Below, one piece after another: positions 9,076 to 16,573 of a stretch of 64,000 nucleotides of DNA (its first letter is position 1; the number at the start of each line of letters is the position of its first letter). The translations under genes were made by a program, and so were the position numbers. Below the pieces are notes generated by a model. The model searched no databases. It had not been told where the DNA came from and worked only from the letters and a program-made list of their open reading frames with translations. The DNA is from Virgibacillus_R byunsanensis (GTDB lineage: Bacteria; Bacillota; Bacilli; Bacillales; Amphibacillaceae), in NCBI RefSeq assembly GCF_042675965.1, contig NZ_JBHTKJ010000035.1, forward strand, positions 62,001 through 126,000, written 5' to 3'.

Positions 9076-10701
9076 ATGAGAAAGAGTAATTGGAAATTAG
9101 TTCTTTTTGCTATTATCTTTGGTCTTTTATCAATGATATTAGTAGCCTGCTCTTCAGGAGATGATTCTGAAGAAGGTAACGAAACAGATACTGAAGGAAG
9201 CGAAGAATCTGAAGGTGAAAGCTCTGGTGGTGGTGGCATATTGAATATTGGCTTATCATCTAACGCAGCAACTTTAGATCCTACTCTTTATACTGGCGTA
9301 TATGAATCACAAATCATGCGTTCAATCGCCGATACCCTTATTGTATACGATCAAGATCTGCAAGGTTTTTCAGCATCATTAGCGACTGAGTGGGAAGCTG
9401 CAGATGATATGATGTCTTACACATTCAAATTAAGAGATGATGTCTACTTCCAACCAGGTGAATATCAAGATGGAAAACAAATGACAGCTGAAGATGTTAA
9501 ATACAGTTTAGAACGGTCAGCTGAAAATTCAGCACAAAACCGTTTAAATGGCGTTGAAAGTGTTGAAGTTACTGGTGAATTCGAAGTTGTGATCCACTTA
9601 GAAGAACCAAATTCAGCATTATTAGCAATGCTAACTGACCAAGGTAATATTATTATTCCAAAAGAAGAAGTTGAAGGCTGGGGAGACCAATTTGGTGCTC
9701 ACTTGGTTGGTACAGGTCCATTTATTCTTGAAAATTGGCAAACTGACCAACAAGTAGACTTAATTAAGCACGAAGACTATTGGGGTGACGAACCTAACTT
9801 TGATGGTGTAACATACAAATTTATTTCTGATCAATCTATGATGACAAATGCCTTACGATCGGGTGATATTGATATCGCAACAGACATTAAAGGACAAAAT
9901 AGAGAAGTTATTGAACAAGATGAAAATCTAGAGTTACTATCAACTCCTGGTCTTTCTATTACTTATCTCGACATGAACTTTCAACAAGGTCCTACTGCAA
10001 ATCCTAAAGTAAGAGAAGCCATTTTTAAAGCCACAAATGTTGAAGATATTGTACAAGGTGTACACCAATGGGGTGGAGGTACTGCTGCATATGGTCCACT
10101 ACCAAAAGGGTCTTGGGGTTATGATGAGTCTTTTGAATCAATAAAACCTGAATATAACCCAGAAGAGGCAAAAAATATTTTAGATGAAACTGAATATGCA
10201 GGTGGATTTGAAATTGACCTTTATGTACTAGAGACACGCACTAACTACGCAACAATTTTTCAAAACCAAATGAAAGAAAACTTAAATATAGATGTTAACA
10301 TTCAAGTTTCTGAGTGGGGAACGTTAACAGACACGATTTCTAAAAATAACGCACCAATGAACATTGGTGGATGGTCTTGGTATCCAGATCCATATTTCTT
10401 CCTTAACCCACGTTTCCACTCTAATCAACACGGATCTAATGGTAATGGTAAAGGATATGAAAGCGAAAAAGTAGATGAACTACTAGACCGTGCACTAACA
10501 GAAACAGTTGACCAAGCAGAACGTTCTGAATTATATCAAGAAGCTGTTGCAGAAATCATCCAAGATTATGCAACCATTGAATTTGATAACTTAGACATCG
10601 CAACAGGTATCAATCCAAAAGTTGAAGGATTCAACCTTTCTCCTGACGGATCAATTCATGTCGTAAGTCCAAATGGTGTCAACATTTCAATTGAAGAATA
10701 A
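9076..10701 (+). CDS. ABC transporter substrate-binding lipoprotein (SBP_bac_5)
   Basis: A 541-residue extracytoplasmic peptide-type binding protein. A signal peptide is followed by lipobox LVAC (Cys ~25), then an acidic Gly/Ser/Glu-rich linker. The mature domain starts with LNIGLSSNAATLDPTLYTG, contains the family motif SIADTLIVYD, and shows the characteristic VKYSLER segment (~res 148) and GTGPFILENW. AAAGGAGGAAATTTT precedes the ATG. It is transcribed away from the permease/ATPase genes and supplies ligand to them. Family length (about 500-600 aa) fits. The ligand class is peptides or similar solutes; the identity is unknown. Confidence 0.93.
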   Translation: MRKSNWKLVLFAIIFGLLSMILVACSSGDDSEEGNETDTEGSEESEGESSGGGGILNIGLSSNAATLDPTLYTGVYESQIMRSIADTLIVYDQDLQGFSASLATEWEAADDMMSYTFKLRDDVYFQPGEYQDGKQMTAEDVKYSLERSAENSAQNRLNGVESVEVTGEFEVVIHLEEPNSALLAMLTDQGNIIIPKEEVEGWGDQFGAHLVGTGPFILENWQTDQQVDLIKHEDYWGDEPNFDGVTYKFISDQSMMTNALRSGDIDIATDIKGQNREVIEQDENLELLSTPGLSITYLDMNFQQGPTANPKVREAIFKATNVEDIVQGVHQWGGGTAAYGPLPKGSWGYDESFESIKPEYNPEEAKNILDETEYAGGFEIDLYVLETRTNYATIFQNQMKENLNIDVNIQVSEWGTLTDTISKNNAPMNIGGWSWYPDPYFFLNPRFHSNQHGSNGNGKGYESEKVDELLDRALTETVDQAERSELYQEAVAEIIQDYATIEFDNLDIATGINPKVEGFNLSPDGSIHVVSPNGVNISIEE

Positions 10702-10709
10702 TTAAGTTA

Positions 10710-10744
10710 AGAGAAGTAGGGACATTTCCTACTTCTCTTTCTTT
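10710..10744 (+). terminator. hairpin between binding-protein and aroM-like genes
   Basis: Perfect 11-bp stem (AGAGAAGTAGG / CCTACTTCTCT) with a 7-nt loop, followed by TTTCTTT. It probably acts as a partial terminator or mRNA-stabilising structure, giving high binding-protein and lower AroM expression. Confidence 0.75.
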
Positions 10745-10760
10745 AAAAGGAGTCATATTA

Positions 10761-11435
10761 ATGAGCAAAAAAATTGGCGTCATTACAATCGGACAAGCTC
10801 CGAGAACAGATTTAATACCAAAGGTAGAAAAATTCTTTTCAAACGGTGTTGAATTTATTCAACGAGGTGTGCTAGATCATTTTGATAATAAACGACTAGA
10901 ACAAATAAAACCTGAACCAGGACAAACAACACTTGTTTCTAGACTCAAAGATGGTACATCCATCACCATGGCAAAAGAAAAAATACTTCCCATTATTCAA
11001 CAGATTATCGATGATTTTAATCGAGATCAAGTCAATCTAGTTATCCTAGCTTGTACAGGGGAATTTAAACTATTTCATTCAAATGTTCCGATCATATACC
11101 CAGATTATTTATTAAATCATGTTGCTCAAGGAATTTTTAGAAACAAAGGACAAATTGGTGTCATCGTACCTTTACCTGAACAATTTAAATCTATAGAAAA
11201 GAAGTGGCAATCTGCAGGCTTTAAAGCTATATCTGTCGCAAGCTCACCATACGCTTTTGATGAACAATCGCTCATTAAGGCTACAAATAAACTCGAACAA
11301 TCTAATATAAATACTATTGTGCTAGATTGTATAGGTTATAATCAGCAAATGAAAGATATTGTAAAAAGACATTCAAGTAAAAATGTTTTATTATCTAGAA
11401 ATATTGTATTCAGAAACGCGGCTGAATTATTTTAA
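10761..11435 (+). CDS. AroM-family protein
   Basis: A 224-residue protein opening with KKIGVITIGQAPRTDLIP, the hallmark of AroM, a family named from its E. coli neighbour and without a settled function. Two Cys-containing motifs, VILACTGEF (~res 98) and VLDCIGYN (~res 192), sit in the positions of the paired catalytic cysteines of the Asp/Glu racemase fold. A racemase/epimerase-like or lyase activity is therefore conceivable (inference). AAAAGGAGTCATATTA precedes the ATG. It is co-directional with the binding protein, and DUF1177 plus the peptidases lie across the divergent promoter. Confidence 0.82.
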   Translation: MSKKIGVITIGQAPRTDLIPKVEKFFSNGVEFIQRGVLDHFDNKRLEQIKPEPGQTTLVSRLKDGTSITMAKEKILPIIQQIIDDFNRDQVNLVILACTGEFKLFHSNVPIIYPDYLLNHVAQGIFRNKGQIGVIVPLPEQFKSIEKKWQSAGFKAISVASSPYAFDEQSLIKATNKLEQSNINTIVLDCIGYNQQMKDIVKRHSSKNVLLSRNIVFRNAAELF

Positions 11436-11570
11436 TGATTGATTTATATTTCACAAAAATCTGCCCTATTAAGGCATTATGGAAGGATGAAATCCCAGAA
11501 AGCACTTCCTCCCTCGTTCCTTAATAATGATGAATTGACCCAGTAAAATGAGACTAGAAAAACATCTGTG

Positions 11571-11610
11571 CTGCCTTTCGCCTAAAAATAACAGAGAAAG
11601 GCAGTTTATT
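11571..11610 (+). terminator. intrinsic terminator
   Basis: Stem CTGCCTTTC / GAAAGGCAG around a ~16-nt loop, followed by TTTATTTAG. It lies between the convergent AroM-like and nuclease genes and fits termination of the plus-strand transcript. Confidence 0.6.
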
Positions 11611-11630
11611 TAGTAAATCTATTACTATTA

Positions 11631-12386
11631 CTATTCAACAAAATAATCCCAATCAATCCTCTTAACCTCTATGGTTAATTCAACTGACACACCTAAATTA
11701 AATTGAATCATTAAATTTGCAAGGATGTCTCCTGAGATAAGAATAATTTTATTCTCTATATGACTTACATATTCACGAGCCTCTATAGAAAAGTCAGAAG
11801 TGGTTAGGAATACACCTTTTTTTGCTCGCATTCCTTGGAGTGCACCAACAAATTTTTGGATTTCTGGACGACCGATTCTACCTTCCCAACGTTTTGCTTG
11901 AATATAAATCAAATCTAATCCAAGCTGATCTTCTTTTATGACACCATCAATTCCGCCATCTCCACTTTTCCCTACAGCTTGACCGGCATCTTTTAAAGAA
12001 CCACCATACCCCATTTTTACCAGTAACTCTACGACTAACTTTTCAAAGAATTCCGGTGAACATTCTTTAATGGAACTTAATATGTCGTCTGCTAACTCTT
12101 TAATCATGAGCTCGTTCGTTTCTTCGATAGTTTCCACTGGTGTTTTTCGTTCGATTGGACCAGATTTACTACTAATAGAATCATTGTTTTTCTTTCTTCG
12201 TGAAAACTTTTCAAATTCAGGATATCTTCTAAGAAGCCGATTATTCAGTTCCGTTATCGTGTCATCCCTAATAACGTTACTAGCAATTGACCAGACTAAT
12301 AAAAAAATCCAACCAATTAAAGGTATACTTATTAATAGGAAAACCCCTATTCACTGATTTACGCTTAGTTCACCATTTCGAAACAT
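11631..12386 (-). pseudogene. membrane-anchored Mrr-like restriction endonuclease, interrupted by an in-frame TGA
   Basis: From an ATG at 12386 (preceded by GGGGGGAAGG) the frame reads MFRNGELSVNQ, then TGA at 12351-12353, then IGVFLLISIPLIGWIFLLVW and on without a further stop to 11631. The stop replaces what is probably a Trp codon (TGG to TGA) in a transmembrane helix. After a charged linker, the last ~160 residues are an Mrr_cat nuclease domain: FEKLVVELLVKMGYGG, the catalytic Asp in GGIDGVI, and IYIQAKRW (the Gln-x-Lys motif). An internal GTG at 12137 could start the nuclease domain alone but has no ribosome binding site. Likely a recent nonsense mutation. Confidence 0.75.
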
Positions 12387-12474
12387 TACCTTCCCCCCCT
12401 AAACCTCTTTGCTCTTCCCCTTTTATACTAATGAAAATATCAATAAAAAGTATATCTTTATCTGCAACCTAAAA

Positions 12475-12609
12475 TCACCTGTTTCTCCTTTTCATAATAA
12501 AAGCAACCAACATATAAATAATAGCTAATACAGTTCCTAGTATAAATCCGTAACCAACAAACAATATTCCTACCCAATCTCTTAGTTCATCCCTCCATAA
12601 CATATCCAT
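12475..12609 (-). CDS. small single-pass membrane protein (about 44 aa)
   Basis: The frame from ATG 12609 (or 12603) encodes MDMLWRDELRDWVGILF, then a hydrophobic stretch through LAIIYMLVAFIM and a basic tail KRRNR. No strong ribosome binding site precedes either ATG. The start overlaps the end of the upstream small ORF, so translational coupling is the plausible mode. No family recognised. Confidence 0.4.
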   Translation of the reverse strand: MDMLWRDELRDWVGILFVGYGFILGTVLAIIYMLVAFIMKRRNR

Positions 12610-12715
12610 ACCCGTGTCCAAATACAGCGAAAGAAATTCCACTAAAAAGTATCATCAAAACACGTTTAAAAAAATATTTATAATAGAAACCACCTCTCTC
12701 TATTTTCATAGACAT
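12587..12715 (-). CDS. small hydrophobic protein (42 aa)
   Basis: Starts MSMKIERGGFYYKYFFK and continues with one membrane helix (VLMILFSGISFAVF), then Gly/Tyr-rich GHGYGYVMEG. TAGGAGTGACT stands directly before the ATG at the right distance, which is the main support. It overlaps the next small ORF in another frame. Family unknown. Confidence 0.45.
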   Translation of the reverse strand: MSMKIERGGFYYKYFFKRVLMILFSGISFAVFGHGYGYVMEG

Positions 12716-12758
12716 AGTCACTCCTATCTAGGAAGAATCGGCTTTCCAATTCTTCAAC

Positions 12759-12832
12759 TGTTAACTTCTTCCATACTAATATGCCGGAACCCTTTATTAC
12801 TTGAACGAATGGATCCATATTTATTCCAGAAC
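12759..12832 (+). repeat. dispersed intergenic repeat, copy 1
   Basis: About 70 bp (TGTTAACTTC... CATACTAATATGCCGGAA... TTATTCC) that recurs at 22682-22755 with roughly 80% identity by eye. Both copies are intergenic. Copy 1 lies upstream of the small membrane ORFs. Confidence 0.6.
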
Positions 12833-13179
12833 TAAAGCGCAAGTACCCGTTAAGCGACGTATGGGCTGCGCCCGCACATCGCGGGTGGGTCGACGTTGCC
12901 GTGCAAAGCGGCGATGTTAGTCGACCCTTCTTAAATACCATGAAATTCACTCCAGAGTATAAGATTCACTTTGACTTTCGCCATTATTAGCGATAAGTCA
13001 AGTTCATCTAAAAAAACAAGAAGAGCGTAAGCGAATCGATGTTGATTTATCGTAAGGAGGATAAGGAGGCCCACTAGTCGTTTGGGCTGGAGTTGTTTAG
13101 CCCTTTAGCACACTAAAAGGCAACAAAATGGAACATCAGTTATTCGGACTGAAAACACTCAAAACAGGGAATACATATA
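12833..13179. other. intergenic debris without a convincing gene
   Basis: Contains an unusually GC-rich patch (12870-12920, GGGCTGCGCCCGCACATCGC and following bases), quite unlike the surrounding AT-rich DNA, then mixed sequence with short inverted motifs. No frame has a ribosome binding site or a recognisable family. It is probably degraded mobile or repeat DNA. Confidence 0.4.
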
Positions 13180-13220
13180 AAAAGGATGAAACCCTTGCAT
13201 ACCAAGGTGTTCATCCTTTT
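13180..13220. terminator. bidirectional hairpin
   Basis: Stem AAAAGGATGAA / TTCATCCTTTT, extended by ACC/GGT with a mismatch, flanked by A-rich and T-rich runs on both sides. It could terminate transcription in either direction. Confidence 0.55.
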
Positions 13221-13338
13221 ACATTTGGATGATTCCGATTGGGCTCGAACCAACCACCCAGTCAATTCTCTAGAGCGAGTTTTACACCCAAAAACCCGAA
13301 TAACAGCGGGTATGACCTGCACATTCAATCTCATAAAT

Positions 13339-13476
13339 TCATTCATCAGACAATAATACTATAGTATTTTCATCTTCCCATGTAATGGATATTTTTTCAC
13401 CATCTTCAAATATTTGTTCATCAATATTATGAATTTGTATCTTAACGACAACTTCTTCACCAGTTCTAAAATGTCG
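13339..13476 (-). pseudogene. C-terminal remnant of a PotA-like polyamine ABC ATPase
   Basis: The open frame ends with VKIQIHNIDEQIFEDGEKI, then SITWEDENTIVLLSDE and TGA at 13339-13341. This is the TOBE-type end of spermidine/putrescine transporter ATPases. Only ~46 codons remain. The frame runs straight into the palindromic repeat at 13477-13515, which marks the truncation point. Confidence 0.65.
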
Positions 13477-13515
13477 GTGCCTGTCACTTGTCGAAATTCG
13501 ACAGGTGACAGGCAC
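13477..13515. repeat. REP-like palindrome (GTGCCTGTCAC type)
   Basis: Inverted repeat with 19-nt arms, one G-T mismatch and a single-base centre: GTGCCTGTCACTTGTCGAA / TTCGACAGGTGACAGGCAC. This class of palindrome is common in Bacillaceae genomes and resembles REP elements mobilised by Y1 (RAYT) transposases, although no such transposase is present in this window. Confidence 0.75.
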
Positions 13516-13577
13516 TCATGTTTTGGTTAAATTTTACTAAGTTGGTGCATAGAATTATTGTAGAAAGGGGAGATTCT

Positions 13578-14351
13578 ATGGATAGTTTACATGATAAAGT
13601 TGTGTTGATTACAGGTGGTGCAGGAGGGATTGGTAAAGCGACTGCAAGTGCATTTGCGAAAAAGGGGGCTTCACTAGCGTTAGTAGATCTAAATGGACAA
13701 GCCCTGGAAGAAGTAGGACAAGAGTTGGATGTTTCTGATGATAAAATTTTAACTATCAGAGCTGATGTTACCAAGGAAGCAGATGTTGAACGCTATGTGC
13801 GTGAAACGAAAGAAAAGTTTGGAAGGGTAGATGTATTTTTTAATAATGCAGGGTTTGAAGGTCCATTTAAATTTTTAAAAGAGCTGGATTATGATAGCTT
13901 TCAAAAGGTTATGTCGGTCAATGTTAATGGTGTATTTCTTGGATTAAAGCATGTGATAAATATGATGGAAGAGCAAGGTTCTGGATCCATTATTAACACG
14001 ATTTCCAATGCAGGATTCATTGGGAGTGCTGGAATGGGAGCATATATTGCATCCAAGCATGCTGTTGTGGGCCTAACGAAAACAGCAGCCCTGGAGTGTG
14101 CGGGAACCGGTGTGCGTATAAACGGTGTTGCCCCTGCTGCGATTGACACGACTATGCTTAGTAATATTGAAAAAAATATTTCAGCTGATAATGTTGAAGA
14201 GGTTCGCAAACAAATACAATCAACAGTACCTATGGGCAGATATGGCTTACCTGAAGAGGTTGCACAGGTAGTTCTATTCCTCGCATCTGATGAAGCATCC
14301 TTTGTTACCGGGGCAACTTATCCAGTAGACGGTGGGGCGTTGGCAACATAA
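13578..14351 (+). CDS. SDR-family oxidoreductase
   Basis: 257 residues from ATG 13578 (ribosome binding site AAAGGGGAGATTCT). An in-frame upstream ATG at 13518 is rejected because it lacks a ribosome binding site and adds non-conserved residues. Classical SDR: cofactor motif TGGAGGIG (~res 13), NNAG (~res 92), catalytic Ser in the TISNAGFIG region, YIASK (Tyr-x-x-x-Lys, ~res 157) and a C-terminal DGGALAT. It lies divergent from the TetR gene and upstream of the acetoin-dehydrogenase-like genes. An acetoin/diacetyl or 2,3-butanediol dehydrogenase role is plausible from context, but the sequence alone does not fix the substrate. Confidence 0.9.
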   Translation: MDSLHDKVVLITGGAGGIGKATASAFAKKGASLALVDLNGQALEEVGQELDVSDDKILTIRADVTKEADVERYVRETKEKFGRVDVFFNNAGFEGPFKFLKELDYDSFQKVMSVNVNGVFLGLKHVINMMEEQGSGSIINTISNAGFIGSAGMGAYIASKHAVVGLTKTAALECAGTGVRINGVAPAAIDTTMLSNIEKNISADNVEEVRKQIQSTVPMGRYGLPEEVAQVVLFLASDEASFVTGATYPVDGGALAT

Positions 14352-14388
14352 CCTTTAAAGGTTTTTGTTAATAAAAGGTTTTGTTACG

Positions 14389-14428
14389 AAGATAGTAGAT
14401 CCATAAACGTGATTTACTATCTTTTTTT
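14389..14428 (+). terminator. intrinsic terminator after the SDR gene
   Basis: Stem AAGATAGTA / TACTATCTT with a ~14-nt loop, then TTTTTTAT. It lies 38 nt after the stop codon. Confidence 0.75.
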
Positions 14429-14467
14429 ATCATTTACTTCAAGGAATGAGAAGGACACATGCGCTTT

Positions 14468-14503
14468 CGGACAAGGGATAGCTTTAGCTATCTCAATTGT
14501 CCG
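14468..14503. repeat. short palindromic element
   Basis: CGGACAA... GATAGC TTTA GCTATC ...TTGTCCG forms a two-part hairpin in the gap between the convergent SDR and TetR genes. It is either a REP-like element or part of the TetR terminator. Confidence 0.45.
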
Positions 14504-14561
14504 ACTACTACATCCATCCCCCACTTCAATCAGTCCGTAAGTTTGATAAGTGGCCGGTAGT

Positions 14562-15224
14562 TTAAGTAAGAAAATTGTTTTGAGAAGCGCTGGAAGTCGA
14601 AAAGTTAAATTCAAATGAATCTATTTTAGAAGGTTTTACATCATAAAATTTTAGTGGTTGGTAGTTTAATATTTTGATTAATTGATCGGCCATATACCTT
14701 GGGGAAGTGGAAAAATCACTTTTAATCCATTCTTGTATTAATCCTAATATACCGTAGGCTCGAAAGGTAATAAGCAGGTTGTTATTGATGTCGTCATTCC
14801 CCTTTGGTAAAAGATTGATATCTTCTTTAAATAGAGCAATCATGGTGTGAACAAATTTTTCTTGGAATCCTAAAATGGAGTCGGATGTCTTCCATAGTGA
14901 AAAAAATGTAGCATTGTTTTTAATATAGTCAAACAACACGACATCAGATGGGGATAACAAGTATAAATTAAGGTGTTTGGAATCCTGATAAGGATAGCGA
15001 AAAGCCTTAACAAGTCCTTCAATCATTTCTGTAACAAAGTCATCTATCAATTGTTCTTTGTATTTGTAATGAAGGTAAAACGTTGAACGGTTAAAGTCTG
15101 CTTGTTCCACAATATCGGTCACTGTAATTTTATAACAGGGTTTTTGTTGCATAAGTTCAATAAAAGCATTTTTTAACATCCGTTTTGTTCTACGACTTCT
15201 TCGATCTAGTTGTACATCTTTCAT
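14562..15224 (-). CDS. TetR/AcrR-family transcriptional regulator
   Basis: A 220-residue protein. The N-terminal helix-turn-helix is residues ~10-55 (RTKRMLKNAFIELMQQKP, ITVTDIVEQADFNRSTFYLHY). The helical ligand/dimer domain follows, with a C-terminus similar to DhaS-like regulators. Ribosome binding site GGAGGTGATGGAAC precedes the ATG. It is transcribed divergently from the dehydrogenase set at 15569-18499. The inverted operator candidates at 15247-15292 lie in the shared promoter region, so regulation of both is the simplest reading. Confidence 0.9.
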   Translation of the reverse strand: MKDVQLDRRSRRTKRMLKNAFIELMQQKPCYKITVTDIVEQADFNRSTFYLHYKYKEQLIDDFVTEMIEGLVKAFRYPYQDSKHLNLYLLSPSDVVLFDYIKNNATFFSLWKTSDSILGFQEKFVHTMIALFKEDINLLPKGNDDINNNLLITFRAYGILGLIQEWIKSDFSTSPRYMADQLIKILNYQPLKFYDVKPSKIDSFEFNFSTSSASQNNFLT

Positions 15225-15246
15225 GTTCCATCACCTCCTGCATTTC

Positions 15247-15292
15247 TGTTTAGTAATAAACAACTATCAAAAACCTGTCTATTTACTAAACA
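15247..15292. promoter_or_regulatory. paired TetR operator candidates
   Basis: Two inverted copies of a GTTTA-TTACTAAAC-like motif (GTTTAGTAATAAAC at 15249-15262, CTATTTACTAAAC at 15279-15291), together making an inverted repeat TGTTTAGTAA / TTTACTAAACA. They lie 22-68 bp upstream of the TetR start codon, in the 344-bp gap before the E1alpha gene. The rest of that gap is AT-rich with no other clear feature apart from the palindrome at 15535. Confidence 0.55.
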
Positions 15293-15534
15293 CTATGAAG
15301 CATTTTAATGATTGATACCTACTAATTTTGTTTTTATGATTAAACTAATAGCAATTAGGACAGCCCACATTCTTCATACCTTCATCAGTTTTAATACTCA
15401 CCTCAATTTTTATAAACGAATTCTTTATAAAACTCATCAACATACCCAACCATTTATTAGTTAATCTGAGGTGATTTCTATATAACTATCAAAGAAAGGG
15501 GGAATAAACTAGAGTTTCTGTTCTCAAAAAAAAC

Positions 15535-15553
15535 GGGACAAAGAACCTGTCCC
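15535..15553. repeat. GGGACA-N7-TGTCCC palindrome
   Basis: A short inverted repeat (GGGACAAAGAACCTGTCCC) directly before the E1alpha ribosome binding site. This sequence type recurs widely in Bacillaceae as a REP-like motif. Its position could also influence translation of the first gene. Confidence 0.6.
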
Positions 15554-15568
15554 TAAGGAGTTGAAAAA

Positions 15569-16573
15569 ATGACATTATCACAAGCGGAGAAATTGGATTT
15601 GTTTGAAAAAATGTTGCTTATTCGCCGGTTTGATGAACGGGGGGCAAGTTTGGTTGATGAAGGGGAAGTAACGGGTGAAGTGCACCAGTATATTGGCCAG
15701 GAGGCAGTGGCAGTAGGGGTTTGTTCCGTGCTAAGAAAAGAAGATGTTATTACGAGTACACACCGTGGACATGGTCATTTGCTTGCTAAAGGTGGAGATG
15801 TAAGTAAGATGATGGCCGAATTAGGTGGACGTACTACTGGTTACTGTAAAGGAAAAGGTGGGTCCATGCATATTACTTCCCTTGAACTTGGAATATTTGG
15901 AACGAATGGCATGGTTGGCCAAGGTGTTCCGATTGGGTTAGGAGCTGCTTTTGCTAGGAAATATAAAGAATCTGATAATGTAGCGGTTACCTTTTTTGGG
16001 GATGGTGCTTCAAATGAAGGATCCGTTCACGAGTCAATGAATATGGCTTCGATCTGGAAGTTGCCTGCAATTTTTGTATGTGAAAACAACCAATACGCAG
16101 TTAGCTATAACGTAAAGGACAGTACAAGTGTTGAAAATATAGCAGATCGTGCAAAAGGGTATGGAATGCATGGAATTGTAGTTGATGGTATGGATGTTTT
16201 GGCAGTACAAGAAGCTGCAAAAGAAGCCGTAGAAAGAGCTAGAAAAGGGTTAGGGCCAACTTTCATCGAATGCAAAACATACCGCTTTTTCGGTCACTTT
16301 GCTGGTGAGCCACATCTATTAAGTGAACCATATCGTTCGGATGAAGAGATAGAATCCTACCGACAAAGGGATCCGGTTGTTCAGCTAAGAAACATTTTAC
16401 TAGATGAGGGTGTTATGGAAGAACAATTAGATGCAGTACAAGAAAAAGTCAATCAAACTATCGAAAATGCAGTTTCATTTATGAAAGATTCACCATACCC
16501 AGATCCTAAGGATGCTTATGAGGATGCCTACGCTGTTAAACATAAGAGTATGCCTGTGAAAGGATGGTCCTAA
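15569..16573 (+). CDS. thiamine-diphosphate dehydrogenase E1 component, alpha subunit
   Basis: 334 residues, AcoA/PdhA type. The ThDP/Mg site motif runs GDGASNEG (~res 147) to NNQYAVS (~res 173). Near the N-terminus is RRFDERGASLVDEGEV, and the phosphorylation-loop region RGHGHLLAKGG is present. The heterotetrameric E1 decarboxylates a 2-oxoacid or acetoin and hands the acyl group to E2. TAAGGAGTTGAAAAA precedes the ATG. First gene of a tight four-gene set with E1beta, lipoyl and E2 catalytic genes. Acetoin is favoured by similarity and by the nearby SDR; branched-chain or pyruvate substrates are not excluded. Confidence 0.92.
   Translation: MTLSQAEKLDLFEKMLLIRRFDERGASLVDEGEVTGEVHQYIGQEAVAVGVCSVLRKEDVITSTHRGHGHLLAKGGDVSKMMAELGGRTTGYCKGKGGSMHITSLELGIFGTNGMVGQGVPIGLGAAFARKYKESDNVAVTFFGDGASNEGSVHESMNMASIWKLPAIFVCENNQYAVSYNVKDSTSVENIADRAKGYGMHGIVVDGMDVLAVQEAAKEAVERARKGLGPTFIECKTYRFFGHFAGEPHLLSEPYRSDEEIESYRQRDPVVQLRNILLDEGVMEEQLDAVQEKVNQTIENAVSFMKDSPYPDPKDAYEDAYAVKHKSMPVKGWS

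Noticed and set aside
11631..12386. Complete defence island near the Mrr-like gene
   Set aside because: Only one damaged nuclease gene is present, and the methyltransferase tail at 2-307 is over 11 kb away with unrelated operons between them.
12678..12950. 90-codon minus-strand frame
   Set aside because: It runs through the dispersed repeat and the GC-rich patch and has no ribosome binding site, so it is probably chance.
13220..13300. Possible tRNA (T-arm-like GGTTCGAGCC on the minus strand)
   Set aside because: A T-arm-like hairpin can be drawn, but no matching acceptor, D-arm or anticodon arm was found upstream.
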